64,000 bases of DNA from Sulfurimicrobium sp964384915. GTDB taxonomy: Bacteria > Pseudomonadota > Gammaproteobacteria > Burkholderiales > Sulfuricellaceae. The stretch covers positions 62,001 through 126,000 of the forward strand of contig CAYLMA010000006.1 in the NCBI GenBank assembly GCA_964384915.1. Direction: 5' to 3'. The notes beneath the pieces were generated by a model that did no database searches, had not been told where the DNA came from, and worked only from the letters and a program-made list of their open reading frames with translations. The position numbers were made by a program, and so were the translations under genes. Shown piece after piece: positions 34,023 to 41,474 of this stretch. Position 1 is the stretch's first letter. Each line of letters starts with the position of its first letter.

Positions 34023-34483
34023 ACACCCCCGGCAAATCCCGCTTGCCGCCACGCTTCGTAAATCACCACTGCCGCCGAATTGGAGAGATTCAGGCTGCGG
34101 CTTGCTGGCTGCATCGGCAAGCGGATGCGCCGCTCAGGCGAGAAAGCCTCCCTGATTTCCGCCGGCAAACCCCTGCTCTCCGGCCCGAAAACAAAAACAT
34201 CCCCCGCCTGGAAATGCACATCGGTGTAGCGCGTGGCGCCCTTGGTCGTGGCCGCGAACAGGCGCCGCCCGGCAAAATGCGCCAGGCACGCCTCCCAGTT
34301 GGGATGAACCTTGAGGGAGGCGTATTCGTGGTAATCCAGGCCGGCGCGCTGCATCTGCTTGTCCTCCAGCGTAAAGCCTAGCGGTTCCACCAGATGCAGG
34401 GCAGTTCCGGTGTTGGCGCAAAGGCGGATGATATTGCCCGTATTGGGCGGAATCTCGGGTTCGAAAAGCACGATTTCAAACAA
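34019..34483 (-). CDS. trmL: tRNA (cytidine/uridine-2'-O-)-methyltransferase TrmL
   Basis: 154 residues from a TTG at 34483, giving the family start MFEIVLFEPEIPPNTGNIIR; AGGACA lies seven bases upstream. The frame stays open far upstream only because it runs antisense to mshE. SPOUT fold with the trefoil-knot motifs VFGPESRGLP and SLNLSNSAAVVIYEAWRQ. It methylates the wobble nucleotide of leucine tRNAs using S-adenosylmethionine. Confidence 0.93.
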   Translation of the reverse strand: MFEIVLFEPEIPPNTGNIIRLCANTGTALHLVEPLGFTLEDKQMQRAGLDYHEYASLKVHPNWEACLAHFAGRRLFAATTKGATRYTDVHFQAGDVFVFGPESRGLPAEIREAFSPERRIRLPMQPASRSLNLSNSAAVVIYEAWRQAGFAGGV

Positions 34484-34516
34484 TGTCTTGTGTCCTGGAT
34501 GGAAAAACGTTAATTT

Positions 34517-34539
34517 AACACTATCAATGAGATAGTGTT
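34517..34539. promoter_or_regulatory. perfect inverted repeat upstream of mshE
   Basis: AACACTATC (34517-34525) and GATAGTGTT (34531-34539) form a perfect 9-bp dyad with a 5-nt centre, in the divergent trmL-mshE gap, 37 bases before the mshE ATG. It could be an operator for the pilus locus or an mRNA leader hairpin; there is no terminator T-run. Confidence 0.5.
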
Positions 34540-34576
34540 TCACATATGACAAACTACATGAGAAGCCGGGGCGACG

Positions 34577-36280
34577 ATGGCCAAACCTGAAAAAATCCGG
34601 CTTGGCGAGGTCTTGATCCAGCAGAATCTGCTCACGGAAGATCAACTGAAGCAGGCGCTGGCCGAGCAGAAAAGCAGCGGCCGCAAGCTCGGCCGTATTT
34701 TCATCGAGAATGGATTCGTCACCGAAGAAGGCATTGCCGAGGCGATCGCGCGCCAGTTGCAGATCCCCTTCATCAACCTCAAGTTTTACAACACCAACGC
34801 CGACCTGGTCAACAAGTTGCCGGAAACCCAGGCGCGCCGCTTCCGCGCCCTGGTGCTGGAAGACCGGGGCGCGACGTTGCTGCTCGGCATGGCCGACCCT
34901 TCCGATCTCTTTGCCTACGATGAACTGTCGCGCCTGCTCAAGCGCGACATCGACTTGGCCGCGGTGGCGGAAAGCCAGTTGCTGCAAACCATCGACCGCG
35001 TGTATCGGCGCACCGACCAGATCAGCGGCCTGGCCCAGGCGCTGGAAGAAGAACTGGGCGACACCGTGGTGGATTTCGGCGGTCTCGGCGCCAACACCAA
35101 TCTGGAAGAAGCGCCGGTCGTCAAGCTGTTGCAGACCATGTTTGAGGATGCCATCCAGGTGCGCGCCTCGGATGTCCACATCGAGCCGCAGGAAAGCAAG
35201 CTGCAGATCCGTTTCCGCATCGACGGCGTGCTGCATCTGCAAACCGAGGCTGACAACAAGATTGCTGCATCGCTGGTGCTGCGCCTAAAGCTGATGTCCG
35301 GCCTCGATATTTCAGAGAAACGCCTGCCGCAGGATGGCCGCTTCAACATCAAGGTCAGGGGGCAGTCGATCGACGTGCGTATTTCCTCCATGCCCACCCA
35401 GCACGGCGAATCGGTGGTGATGCGCCTGCTCAACCAGAGCGGCGGCATTCTGAGCCTGGACAAACTGGGCATGCCGCCGGAAATGCTGGAGCGGTTCCGC
35501 AAGATTCTGCATCGCCCCAACGGCATGGTGCTGGTAACCGGGCCGACCGGCTCAGGCAAGACCACCACCCTGTATTCCGCCCTGGCGGAACTGAACTCGA
35601 TCGAATCCAAGATTCTTACCGTGGAAGACCCGGTGGAGTACCGTCTGCCCGGCATCAACCAGGTTCAGGTAAACGAAAAAATCGACCTGACCTTCGCCCG
35701 CGTGCTGCGCTCCACCCTGCGCCAGGACCCGGACATCATCCTGGTGGGCGAGATCCGCGACCAGGAAACCGCGCAGATCGGCTTGCGCGCGGCCATGACC
35801 GGCCACATGGTGCTTTCCACCCTGCACACCAACGACGCCATCAGCACCCCGATCCGCCTCATCGACATGGGCGTGCCGCGCTTCATGGTGGCCACCTCGC
35901 TGCAGGTGGTGATGGCCCAGCGCCTGGTGCGCCTGGTATGCGAAAGCTGCGCCGAACCCTATGCGCTAAAGCCCCACGAACACGAATGGATGCGCCTCGA
36001 ACTCAAGGATGCCGTGGACCAGCACCAGTACAAACATGGCCGCGGCTGCACCAACTGCAACGGCACCGGCTACCAGGGGCGCATAGGCGTCTACGAAATG
36101 CTGGAAATGAGTTTCGAGATGGTCGAGGCCGCCAACCACCACGACCCGCAGCACTTCATGAAAATGGCGCGCCAGCAACTGGCCGGGAAAACCCTGCGCA
36201 GCCAGGCAGTGGATGAAGTGCTCAAGGGGCGCACGACGGTGGCGGAAGCGATGCGCATCAGCAATCAGTTCGATGAATAG
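34577..36280 (+). CDS. mshE: MSHA pilus extension ATPase MshE
   Basis: 567 residues. The N-terminal MshEN domain (about 8-140; KIRLGEVLIQQNLLTEDQLK) is of the type that binds cyclic di-GMP in Vibrio MshE. Walker A GPTGSGKT is near 323-330, Walker B region DIILVGEIRD near 388-397, and a zinc module CESC...CTNC is near 455 and 490. It polymerises the pilus at the inner membrane. c-di-GMP control is inferred from the conserved RLGxxL...L pattern. First gene of the pilus locus; its stop codon merges with a heptad repeat. Confidence 0.94.
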   Translation: MAKPEKIRLGEVLIQQNLLTEDQLKQALAEQKSSGRKLGRIFIENGFVTEEGIAEAIARQLQIPFINLKFYNTNADLVNKLPETQARRFRALVLEDRGATLLLGMADPSDLFAYDELSRLLKRDIDLAAVAESQLLQTIDRVYRRTDQISGLAQALEEELGDTVVDFGGLGANTNLEEAPVVKLLQTMFEDAIQVRASDVHIEPQESKLQIRFRIDGVLHLQTEADNKIAASLVLRLKLMSGLDISEKRLPQDGRFNIKVRGQSIDVRISSMPTQHGESVVMRLLNQSGGILSLDKLGMPPEMLERFRKILHRPNGMVLVTGPTGSGKTTTLYSALAELNSIESKILTVEDPVEYRLPGINQVQVNEKIDLTFARVLRSTLRQDPDIILVGEIRDQETAQIGLRAAMTGHMVLSTLHTNDAISTPIRLIDMGVPRFMVATSLQVVMAQRLVRLVCESCAEPYALKPHEHEWMRLELKDAVDQHQYKHGRGCTNCNGTGYQGRIGVYEMLEMSFEMVEAANHHDPQHFMKMARQQLAGKTLRSQAVDEVLKGRTTVAEAMRISNQFDE

Positions 36281-36339
36281 CTGTCAGCGATCAGCGGTCA
36301 GCCAAACCGGTACTGCTGCTGACTGACAAGCTGACCGCT
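36279..36339. repeat. inverted tandem-heptad repeat (AGCNNTC family), left of the S23-like gene
   Basis: Forward heptads AGCTGTC, AGCGATC and AGCGGTC followed by AGC occupy 36279-36302, the first overlapping the mshE stop codon. Inverted copies (GCTGACTGAC..., AAGCTGACCGCT) occupy 36315-36339. The same word family recurs at 36740-36777 and 52505-52577. Confidence 0.85.
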
Positions 36340-36362
36340 ATGAATCAGCTTGAGGGTGGGAG

Positions 36363-36713
36363 ATGAAGAACTTCCGGGAATTGAAGGTTTGGGAAAAGGG
36401 GCATGATTTAACGCTGGCGATTTACCGGGCGACAACGGGTTTTCCTCAGCAGGAAGTTTATGGATTGACCAGTCAATTACGCCGTGCAAGCTCTTCGATT
36501 CCGGCGAATATTGCGGAAGGGTGTGGCAGAAATGGCGATGCCGAGCTTGCCAGGTTTTGTCAGATTGCAATGGGTTCAGCGAGTGAGGTGGAATATCACC
36601 TGCTACTTGCAAGGGATCTCAATTTTTTGGCGGAGAATGTATATGAAGATTTGGCCGGCAATGTCGTCGAAATCAAGAAAATGCTTGCGACTTTTATTCA
36701 GAAACTCAGGTAG
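36363..36713 (+). CDS. four-helix bundle protein (23S rRNA-intervening-sequence / Avd-like family)
   Basis: 116 residues with the family core ELKVWEKGHDLTLAIYR, FPQQEVYGLTSQLRRASSSI, PANIAEGCGRN and SASEVEYHLLLARDL. The family includes proteins encoded in 23S rRNA intervening sequences and the Avd accessory protein of diversity-generating retroelements. It is a basic four-helix bundle that binds nucleic acid; its general role is unknown. It splits mshE from mshG, is visibly less GC-rich than both and is bracketed by AGCNNTC heptad arrays, so it looks inserted. GGTGGGAG precedes the ATG. No reverse transcriptase or variable repeat is nearby. Confidence 0.92.
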   Translation: MKNFRELKVWEKGHDLTLAIYRATTGFPQQEVYGLTSQLRRASSSIPANIAEGCGRNGDAELARFCQIAMGSASEVEYHLLLARDLNFLAENVYEDLAGNVVEIKKMLATFIQKLR

Positions 36714-36739
36714 CTCCCTGTCCTCTGGCATCGCGTCAG

Positions 36740-36777
36740 AGCTTTTGCTGAAAGCTGACAGCTGATGGCCGAAAGCT
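36740..36777. repeat. tandem-heptad array (AGCNNTC family), right of the S23-like gene
   Basis: Read on the minus strand this is a run of heptads AGCTTTC, GGCCATC, AGCTGTC and AGCTTTC. It is the inverted orientation relative to the array at 36279 and lies between the S23-like stop and the mshG start, ending four bases before the mshG ATG. Confidence 0.8.
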
Positions 36778-36781
36778 AAAC

Positions 36782-38011
36782 ATGCCCTTCTTCGCCTACA
36801 AAGCCCGCAACGCCCGCGGCGATCTGATCGAGGGCATACAGGAAGGCCCCGACAGCGCGGCGGTGGCTGACATGTTGTTCAGCAGCGGCGTCACGCCGGT
36901 GGAAATCAATGTTTCCGCCAAGGGGCCGGGCGCGCGGGGAGAAAGCCTGCTGCTGCGCATGCAGCGGCAGAAGATCACGCCCATCGACGTCATGCTGTTC
37001 TCGCGCCAGATGTACACCCTGCTCAAGGCCGGCGTGCCCATCATGCGCGCCCTGGCGGGCTTGCAGGAGTCCTCCCACAATCATTCCATGAAGAAAGTGC
37101 TGCAGGATATGCGCGAGAGCCTGGATAGCGGGCGTGAGCTTTCCGCCGCCATGCGGCGCCATCCCGACGTATTCAACCCGTTTTATGTCAGCATGGTGCG
37201 GGTGGGCGAGGCAACCGGCATGCTGGAGGAAATTTTCCTGCGCCTGTTCTATTACCTGGAATTCGAGAAGTCCACCAAGGACAAGATCAAGGCGGCAATG
37301 CGCTACCCCTCCTTCGTCATCATCGCGATGGTGGTGGCGATTGCGATCATCAACCTGTTCGTGATTCCGGCCTTTGCCAAGGTGTACAAGGGCTTCAATG
37401 CAGAATTGCCATTGATGACCCGGATTCTGGTCGCCACTTCGGATTTCACCGTGCAATACTGGCCGCTCATGCTCCTGCTGCTGGCGGGGGCGTTTTACGG
37501 CTTCCGCCTGTATGTGGCCACCCCCGTCGGGCGTTACCAGTGGGACAGGATCAAGCTGCGCCTGCCGGTGGTGGGCAGCATCGTCGAAAAAGCCACCCTC
37601 GCCCGCTTTGCGCGCAGCTACGCCCTCACCAGCCGCAGCGGCGTGCCTATTGTGCAGGGACTCAACGTGGTGGCGCAGGTGGTCGACAACGACTTCATTG
37701 CCAAAAAAATCGACAACATCCGCGAAGGGGTCGAACGCGGCGACAGCATCCTGCGCACCGCCACGGCAACCGGTGTATTCACCCCGGTGGTGCTGCAAAT
37801 GGTCGCGGTAGGCGAGGAAACCGGCGAACTGGACGACCTGATGCAGGAAATCGCCGAAATGTACGAACGCGAAGTGGCGTATGAAGTGGACAATCTGTCC
37901 GCCAAGATCGAGCCCATCCTCATCGTCGGCCTGGGCGTTCTGGTGCTGATTCTGGCTCTGGGCATCTTCCTGCCGATCTGGGACCTGGGCAAAGTGGCGC
38001 TGCACAAGTGA
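36782..38011 (+). CDS. mshG: MSHA pilus inner-membrane platform protein MshG
   Basis: 409 residues of the GspF/PilC family: two cytoplasmic four-helix domains (about 65-190 and 270-390), each ending with a hydrophobic segment (FVIIAMVVAIAIINLFVIPA near 178; PLMLLLLAGAFYGFRLYV near 224; ILIVGLGVLVLILALGIFLP near 380). SRQMYTLLKAGVPIMRALAGL and TGELDDLMQEIAEMYEREV are family motifs. It anchors the MshE ATPase. Confidence 0.95.
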   Translation: MPFFAYKARNARGDLIEGIQEGPDSAAVADMLFSSGVTPVEINVSAKGPGARGESLLLRMQRQKITPIDVMLFSRQMYTLLKAGVPIMRALAGLQESSHNHSMKKVLQDMRESLDSGRELSAAMRRHPDVFNPFYVSMVRVGEATGMLEEIFLRLFYYLEFEKSTKDKIKAAMRYPSFVIIAMVVAIAIINLFVIPAFAKVYKGFNAELPLMTRILVATSDFTVQYWPLMLLLLAGAFYGFRLYVATPVGRYQWDRIKLRLPVVGSIVEKATLARFARSYALTSRSGVPIVQGLNVVAQVVDNDFIAKKIDNIREGVERGDSILRTATATGVFTPVVLQMVAVGEETGELDDLMQEIAEMYEREVAYEVDNLSAKIEPILIVGLGVLVLILALGIFLPIWDLGKVALHK

Positions 38012-38499
38012 GGCGCAGGCCGGCTGGTTTCAGCTTGCTGGAAATGATGGTGGCGGCAAGCATGCTTGCCGTTTTTGCCGGCCTGCTGCTCAATCGCCTG
38101 CATTATTACCAGGAAGTGGCCGAGAAAACCAACATGGAGGCCACCGTCAAGGCACTGCAAAGCGGGCTGCGCTACGAGATGGCGCGGGCGCTGATGGCGG
38201 GAGAGGCCATCGATTACCCGCGCCTGGCGCGCGAGAACCCGATGAACTGGCTGGAACAGAAACCGCCCAATTACCTGGGTGAATTCAGCCGCGATATGGA
38301 GAAGCTGAGCCGTGGAGCCTGGTATTTCGACCCGCGTAATCGCGAACTGGTATATTTACCCGCACTGGACGGCCACTTCGTGCCGGATAGGGAAGGACAG
38401 ATCAGGGTGCGCTACCGTGTTGAATTGCTAGCGGGGAAGGATGCAGCGGGCATCATGACGGCGCGGCTGAAGGAAGTCGAGGCGTACACCTGGTTTTAG
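38008..38499 (+). CDS. mshF: MshF-like pilus assembly protein with prepilin N-terminus
   Basis: 163 residues from a GTG overlapping the mshG stop. A 7-residue basic leader (MRRRPAG) is followed by FSLLEMMVAASMLAVFAGLL, a class III prepilin cleavage site with Glu+5. The rest (arginine- and leucine-rich, no cysteine pair) is not pilin-like. Position between mshG and mshB, and length, match Vibrio mshF. Function unassigned beyond minor pilin or assembly factor. Confidence 0.75.
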   Translation: MRRRPAGFSLLEMMVAASMLAVFAGLLLNRLHYYQEVAEKTNMEATVKALQSGLRYEMARALMAGEAIDYPRLARENPMNWLEQKPPNYLGEFSRDMEKLSRGAWYFDPRNRELVYLPALDGHFVPDREGQIRVRYRVELLAGKDAAGIMTARLKEVEAYTWF

Positions 38500-38507
38500 A
38501 TGCCATC

Positions 38508-38522
38508 TGGCACAATAATTGC
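38508..38522 (+). promoter_or_regulatory. sigma-54 promoter upstream of the msh pilin genes
   Basis: TGGCAC-AATAA-TTGC matches the -24/-12 consensus TGGCAC-N5-TTGC at every fixed position with exact spacing, and a T follows as in TTGCW. Transcription would start near 38534, about 114 bases before the mshB ATG, leaving a leader of that length. The match lies in the 148-bp gap after mshF, the longest non-coding gap inside the pilin half. Confidence 0.75.
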
Positions 38523-38647
38523 TGAATTTTCAGCTGAGCCGCCCACACAAGATTCAAGTTGCGGCGCTTTTTGTCGCAATGAATTTGGACAGTGAGATTT
38601 TTTCAGGCAAACTTGTCCAGTGAGTGACAAGAACGGAGAGGGAAGAA

Positions 38648-39130
38648 ATGAAAAAGCAAGCAGGCTTCACCCTGATCGAACTGGTGGTGGTCATCATCAT
38701 TCTGGGTATCCTGGCTGCCATTGCCCTGCCGAAATTCGCCGACATGCAGGCGCAGGCCCGCATCGCCAAGATGAACGGCGCGCTGGGCGCGATGAAATCG
38801 GCGGCGGCGATGTCGCATGGATTGCTGCTGGCGAACGGCTACCCGGCGGATTACAACGGCAACCCAGGCTCAACCCCGCCGGCCGGACCGGATATCAACA
38901 TCGAGGGAACAGATGTGGTCTATGTGAACGGTTACCCTGACGATGCCAGCATCGCCGCGCTGGCTGGGATTGCTGCGCCCGATTACGTGATTGCCCCGCT
39001 GGCGGGGAACACCGAGGGCATCCAGGCAGACGCCAACCATGCCACCTGCCAGGTCATCTACACCGAGGCCGCATTGGGTTTCCAGCCAAGCTATGACATT
39101 ACCGGCCTGACCATAGCGAACTGCGACTAA
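38648..39130 (+). CDS. mshB: MSHA-type prepilin (MshB/MshA-like)
   Basis: 160 residues from the ATG at 38648. Leader MKKQAG is cut before FTLIELVVVIIILGILAAIA, the class-III pilin helix with Glu+5. The globular part has a C-terminal disulfide candidate (ATCQVIY...IANCD), typical of type IV pilins. Named mshB by position; which of the two pilins is the major subunit cannot be told from sequence. It sits 114 bp downstream of a sigma-54 promoter. Confidence 0.85.
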   Translation: MKKQAGFTLIELVVVIIILGILAAIALPKFADMQAQARIAKMNGALGAMKSAAAMSHGLLLANGYPADYNGNPGSTPPAGPDINIEGTDVVYVNGYPDDASIAALAGIAAPDYVIAPLAGNTEGIQADANHATCQVIYTEAALGFQPSYDITGLTIANCD

Positions 39131-39173
39131 AGCAAGCGTTTTATTTTTTTATATTGAACAGGAGAGGAAGAAA

Positions 39174-39599
39174 ATGTACAGCAAGCAAAAAGGTTTTACC
39201 CTGATTGAACTGGTGGTGGTGATCGTGATCCTCGGCATTCTGGCCGCAACGGCGCTGCCGAAGTTTGTGGATTTAACAACTGATGCCACGAAGGCGGCTG
39301 CCCAGGGTTTTGCTGGAGCGATTTCGGGTGGAAATGCCATCAACTATTCTACCTATTTAGCGCGTCGCACCGTTCTGGATGGCTCGGTCGCAACCACAGG
39401 TGTGGTTGATACATCGGGTGGATGCACTCTTGCCACGGCAAATGCATTGCTGCAAACAGCAATGCCAACTTCTAATCCGGCCTACGAAGTTACTACGGCT
39501 GCTGCTTCCACTGCGATGGGAGCTAACGTGACTTGTACCCTGCGTGCCGGTGGCACAGGGGCTCCGACAGCAACTTTCACCCTCACTGGAGCAAAGTAA
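39174..39599 (+). CDS. mshA: MSHA-type prepilin, probable major pilin
   Basis: 141 residues: leader MYSKQKG, then FTLIELVVVIVILGILAATA with Glu+5 and PKFVDLTTDA. Two cysteines (GGCTLAT near 83, NVTCTLR near 122) define a likely D-loop. Small size, high Ala/Thr content and strong ribosome site (AGGAGAGGAAG) are in keeping with the major subunit. Followed by a strong intrinsic terminator. Confidence 0.85.
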   Translation: MYSKQKGFTLIELVVVIVILGILAATALPKFVDLTTDATKAAAQGFAGAISGGNAINYSTYLARRTVLDGSVATTGVVDTSGGCTLATANALLQTAMPTSNPAYEVTTAAASTAMGANVTCTLRAGGTGAPTATFTLTGAK

Positions 39600-39647
39600 T
39601 AGTCAAAAAAGTAGGCTCCATTTGTTTGAAACAAAGGGGGGCGAAAT

Positions 39648-39724
39648 GGGGTCAGACCCCTGTTGTTTGAAAAGGGGCACTTTCGTGCCCCTTTGTTTCT
39701 TGTCCGAAATGGGGTCAGGCCCCC
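39648..39724. repeat. pair of short palindromic repeats flanking a terminator
   Basis: GGGGTCAGACCCC (39648-39660) and GGGGTCAGGCCCCC (39711-39724), both in the context AAATGGGGTCAG, are direct copies 63 bp apart, REP-like in size and shape. They lie on either side of the hairpin at 39671-39694 in the mshA-antitoxin gap. Confidence 0.7.
39671..39694 (+). terminator. strong intrinsic terminator after mshA
   Basis: AAAGGGGCAC-TTTC-GTGCCCCTTT is a perfect 10-bp stem with a tetraloop and a T-rich tail (TTTGTTTCTT). It would end or reduce transcription after the major pilin, leaving the minor pilins mshC-Q at lower levels. Confidence 0.8.
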
Positions 39725-39750
39725 ATTCTCCAAAAAAGGAGGTATTGACT

Positions 39751-39990
39751 ATGGCACAAACCACACCTTCTGGTCGCATTACCGTTGACGCGGAAATCTG
39801 CCATGGCAAACCGTGCATACGTGGCTTGCGTTATCCCGTCGAGAGTGTATTGGAGTGGCTGGCCAGCGGAATGACCATCGACGATATACTGTCCGATTAC
39901 GAAGATCTGGAGCGGGAAGATATTCTTGCGGTCCTGGGCTTTGCTGCACGGCTGGCTCATGTAAAAAGGCTGGAAAAACTGGCGGCATGA
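39751..39990 (+). CDS. DUF433 family antitoxin
   Basis: 79 residues from the ATG at 39751 (AGGAGG eleven bases upstream). ITVDAEICHGKPCIRGLRYP and DILSDYEDLEREDILAVLGF are the classic DUF433 (VapB45-like) motifs, a small HTH-containing antitoxin family. It overlaps the next gene by four bases, the usual toxin-antitoxin layout. It interrupts the pilus locus between mshA and mshC, an apparent insertion. Confidence 0.93.
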   Translation: MAQTTPSGRITVDAEICHGKPCIRGLRYPVESVLEWLASGMTIDDILSDYEDLEREDILAVLGFAARLAHVKRLEKLAA

Positions 39991-40340
39991 AGCTTCTTGT
40001 CGATGCCCAGCTGCCAAGACGGTTCTGCTTGTGGCTTAACGTTGCGGGGCATGATGCCGTGCATACACTGGATCTGCCGAAAGGCAACCGGACTTCCGAC
40101 AGCGAAATTATCGATATTGCCGATCAGGAAGATCGGATTGTCGTCACCAAGGACGATGATTTCGTCCAATCCGTTCTGCTTGCCGGCAGGCCGCCAAAAT
40201 TGCTCCTGGTCGCCACGGGAAATATCAGCAACATCGAACTGGAAAGACTGGTAAGCGCCAATCTGGCCATGATCACGCATGCTTTTGAGATGCACCGGTT
40301 TATAGAACTCGGAAGTGAATCGCTGGTGACCCATGAATAG
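39987..40340 (+). CDS. DUF5615 family PIN-like toxin
   Basis: 117 residues. MKLLVDAQLPRRFCLWL and TKDDDFVQS carry the acidic residues of the PIN-like/Mut7-C-type fold (D6, D57-D58 region); the family is paired with DUF433 antitoxins and is expected to be an RNase. ATGA overlap with the antitoxin. Its 3' end overlaps the first possible mshC start by eight bases. Confidence 0.9.
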   Translation: MKLLVDAQLPRRFCLWLNVAGHDAVHTLDLPKGNRTSDSEIIDIADQEDRIVVTKDDDFVQSVLLAGRPPKLLLVATGNISNIELERLVSANLAMITHAFEMHRFIELGSESLVTHE

Positions 40341-40896
40341 GCAGCCAACGAGTGAAGGAAAGTGGACTCTTCCCCCCCCTTTTTTTTGCATGTTGCCGAG
40401 AGGCGCCGGCGGCTTCTCCTCGGCCGCTGTGGCCGGGGGCTTCACGCTGGTTGAACTGGTGGTCATCCTGATCATCATCGGCGTGCTGGCCGTGGCGGCC
40501 TTGCCCCGGTTTTTTGATCGCACGGACTTCGATGCGCGGGGTTTCTTCGATGCCACCACGTCTGCATTGCGTTATGCGCAAAAAACCGCGGTGGCTCAAC
40601 GTCGTCTGGTGTGCGTGGCTTTCAGCCCAGCGGGCGCGGTGCCCACCAGCGTGACGCTGAGAGTCGCGTCTACCTTTGGCGCGGCGGGATGCGATACCGA
40701 CCTCGCCGGCCCCACCGGTGCGGCGCCTTACCAGATCGTTGCGCCAAGCGGCGTCGCCTTTTCCTCCTCGCCGGCCTATCCGGCTGATTTCCAGTTCCTT
40801 CCTTCCGGCAATGCCAGCGCAGACCGGAATTTTGGCGTCACCGGCTACACGGGTGGTTCCATTGTTGTCGTGGCGGCGACCGGCTATGTTTACTAG
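40333..40896 (+). CDS. mshC: MSHA minor prepilin MshC (GspH-like)
   Basis: 187 residues from the ATG at 40333; an in-frame ATG at 40390 gives 168. The prepilin site is AVAGG-FTLVELVVILIIIGVLAVAA, so the leader would be 36 or 17 residues, long for this family. Between the two ATGs lies a C8-T8 homopolymer tract (40372-40387). Frameshifts there would silence the longer form. Only the first start has a modest Shine-Dalgarno (GGTGA). The original 5' end may have been disturbed by the toxin-antitoxin insertion. Confidence 0.85.
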   Translation: MNRQPTSEGKWTLPPPFFCMLPRGAGGFSSAAVAGGFTLVELVVILIIIGVLAVAALPRFFDRTDFDARGFFDATTSALRYAQKTAVAQRRLVCVAFSPAGAVPTSVTLRVASTFGAAGCDTDLAGPTGAAPYQIVAPSGVAFSSSPAYPADFQFLPSGNASADRNFGVTGYTGGSIVVVAATGYVY

Positions 40897-41467
40897 ATTG
40901 CGCCAGGCAGGCATCTCACTGATCGAGCTGGTGATTTTCATCGTCATCGTCAGCGTGGCCGTTGCCGGCGTCCTGTCGGTTTTCAGTACCGCAGTGAAGA
41001 GCAGCGCGGACCCGATGATCCGCAAGCAGGCCATCGCCATCGCCGAATCGCTGCTGACCGAGGTCGAGTCGCAGGCGTTTACCTGGTGCGACCCGCAGGA
41101 CGCCAATGTGCTGACGGCAACCAGCGCTGCCGGCTGCGCCGTGGCCGCCAATGACCAGAACAAGGGCGGCGCGGCGCTGACCTCTCCAACCCCAGGTACG
41201 GAGACGCGTTATTCCGCCGCCACCCCCTTCGACAATGTGGCTGATTATGGCGGATTCAGCAAAGCCGATATCGATGACGTGACCGGCGGCAACGTGATTA
41301 CCGGCTACACGGCCAGCGTTGCTATCACACGGGCTGGCGGCATCGCCCCTTTTGCCGCGCTGCCCGCCGATGCGGTGCTGAGAATTGATGTGACCGTGAG
41401 CGGCAATGGCGAAAGTGTGACCCTCACTGGATACCGCTTGCGCTATGCCCCCAGGGCTGCCGGGTGA
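40886..41467 (+). CDS. mshD: MSHA minor prepilin MshD
   Basis: 193 residues from the ATG at 40886, overlapping the mshC stop by 11 bases. Leader MFTRLRQAG precedes ISLIELVIFIVIVSVAVAGV with Glu+5, and AIAIAESLLTEVE is a minor-pilin (GspI-like) signature. Third in the mshC-D-O-P set that would prime pilus assembly. Confidence 0.88.
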   Translation: MFTRLRQAGISLIELVIFIVIVSVAVAGVLSVFSTAVKSSADPMIRKQAIAIAESLLTEVESQAFTWCDPQDANVLTATSAAGCAVAANDQNKGGAALTSPTPGTETRYSAATPFDNVADYGGFSKADIDDVTGGNVITGYTASVAITRAGGIAPFAALPADAVLRIDVTVSGNGESVTLTGYRLRYAPRAAG

Positions 41468-41474
41468 TGAAACA

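Noticed and set aside
34484..35242. Long N-terminal extension of trmL
   Set aside because: The extension runs antisense through mshE; a TTG at 34483 with a ribosome site gives the exact family N-terminus.
36363..36713. Diversity-generating retroelement (the protein resembles Avd)
   Set aside because: No reverse transcriptase, template/variable repeat pair or C-type lectin target is nearby; the family is broader than Avd.
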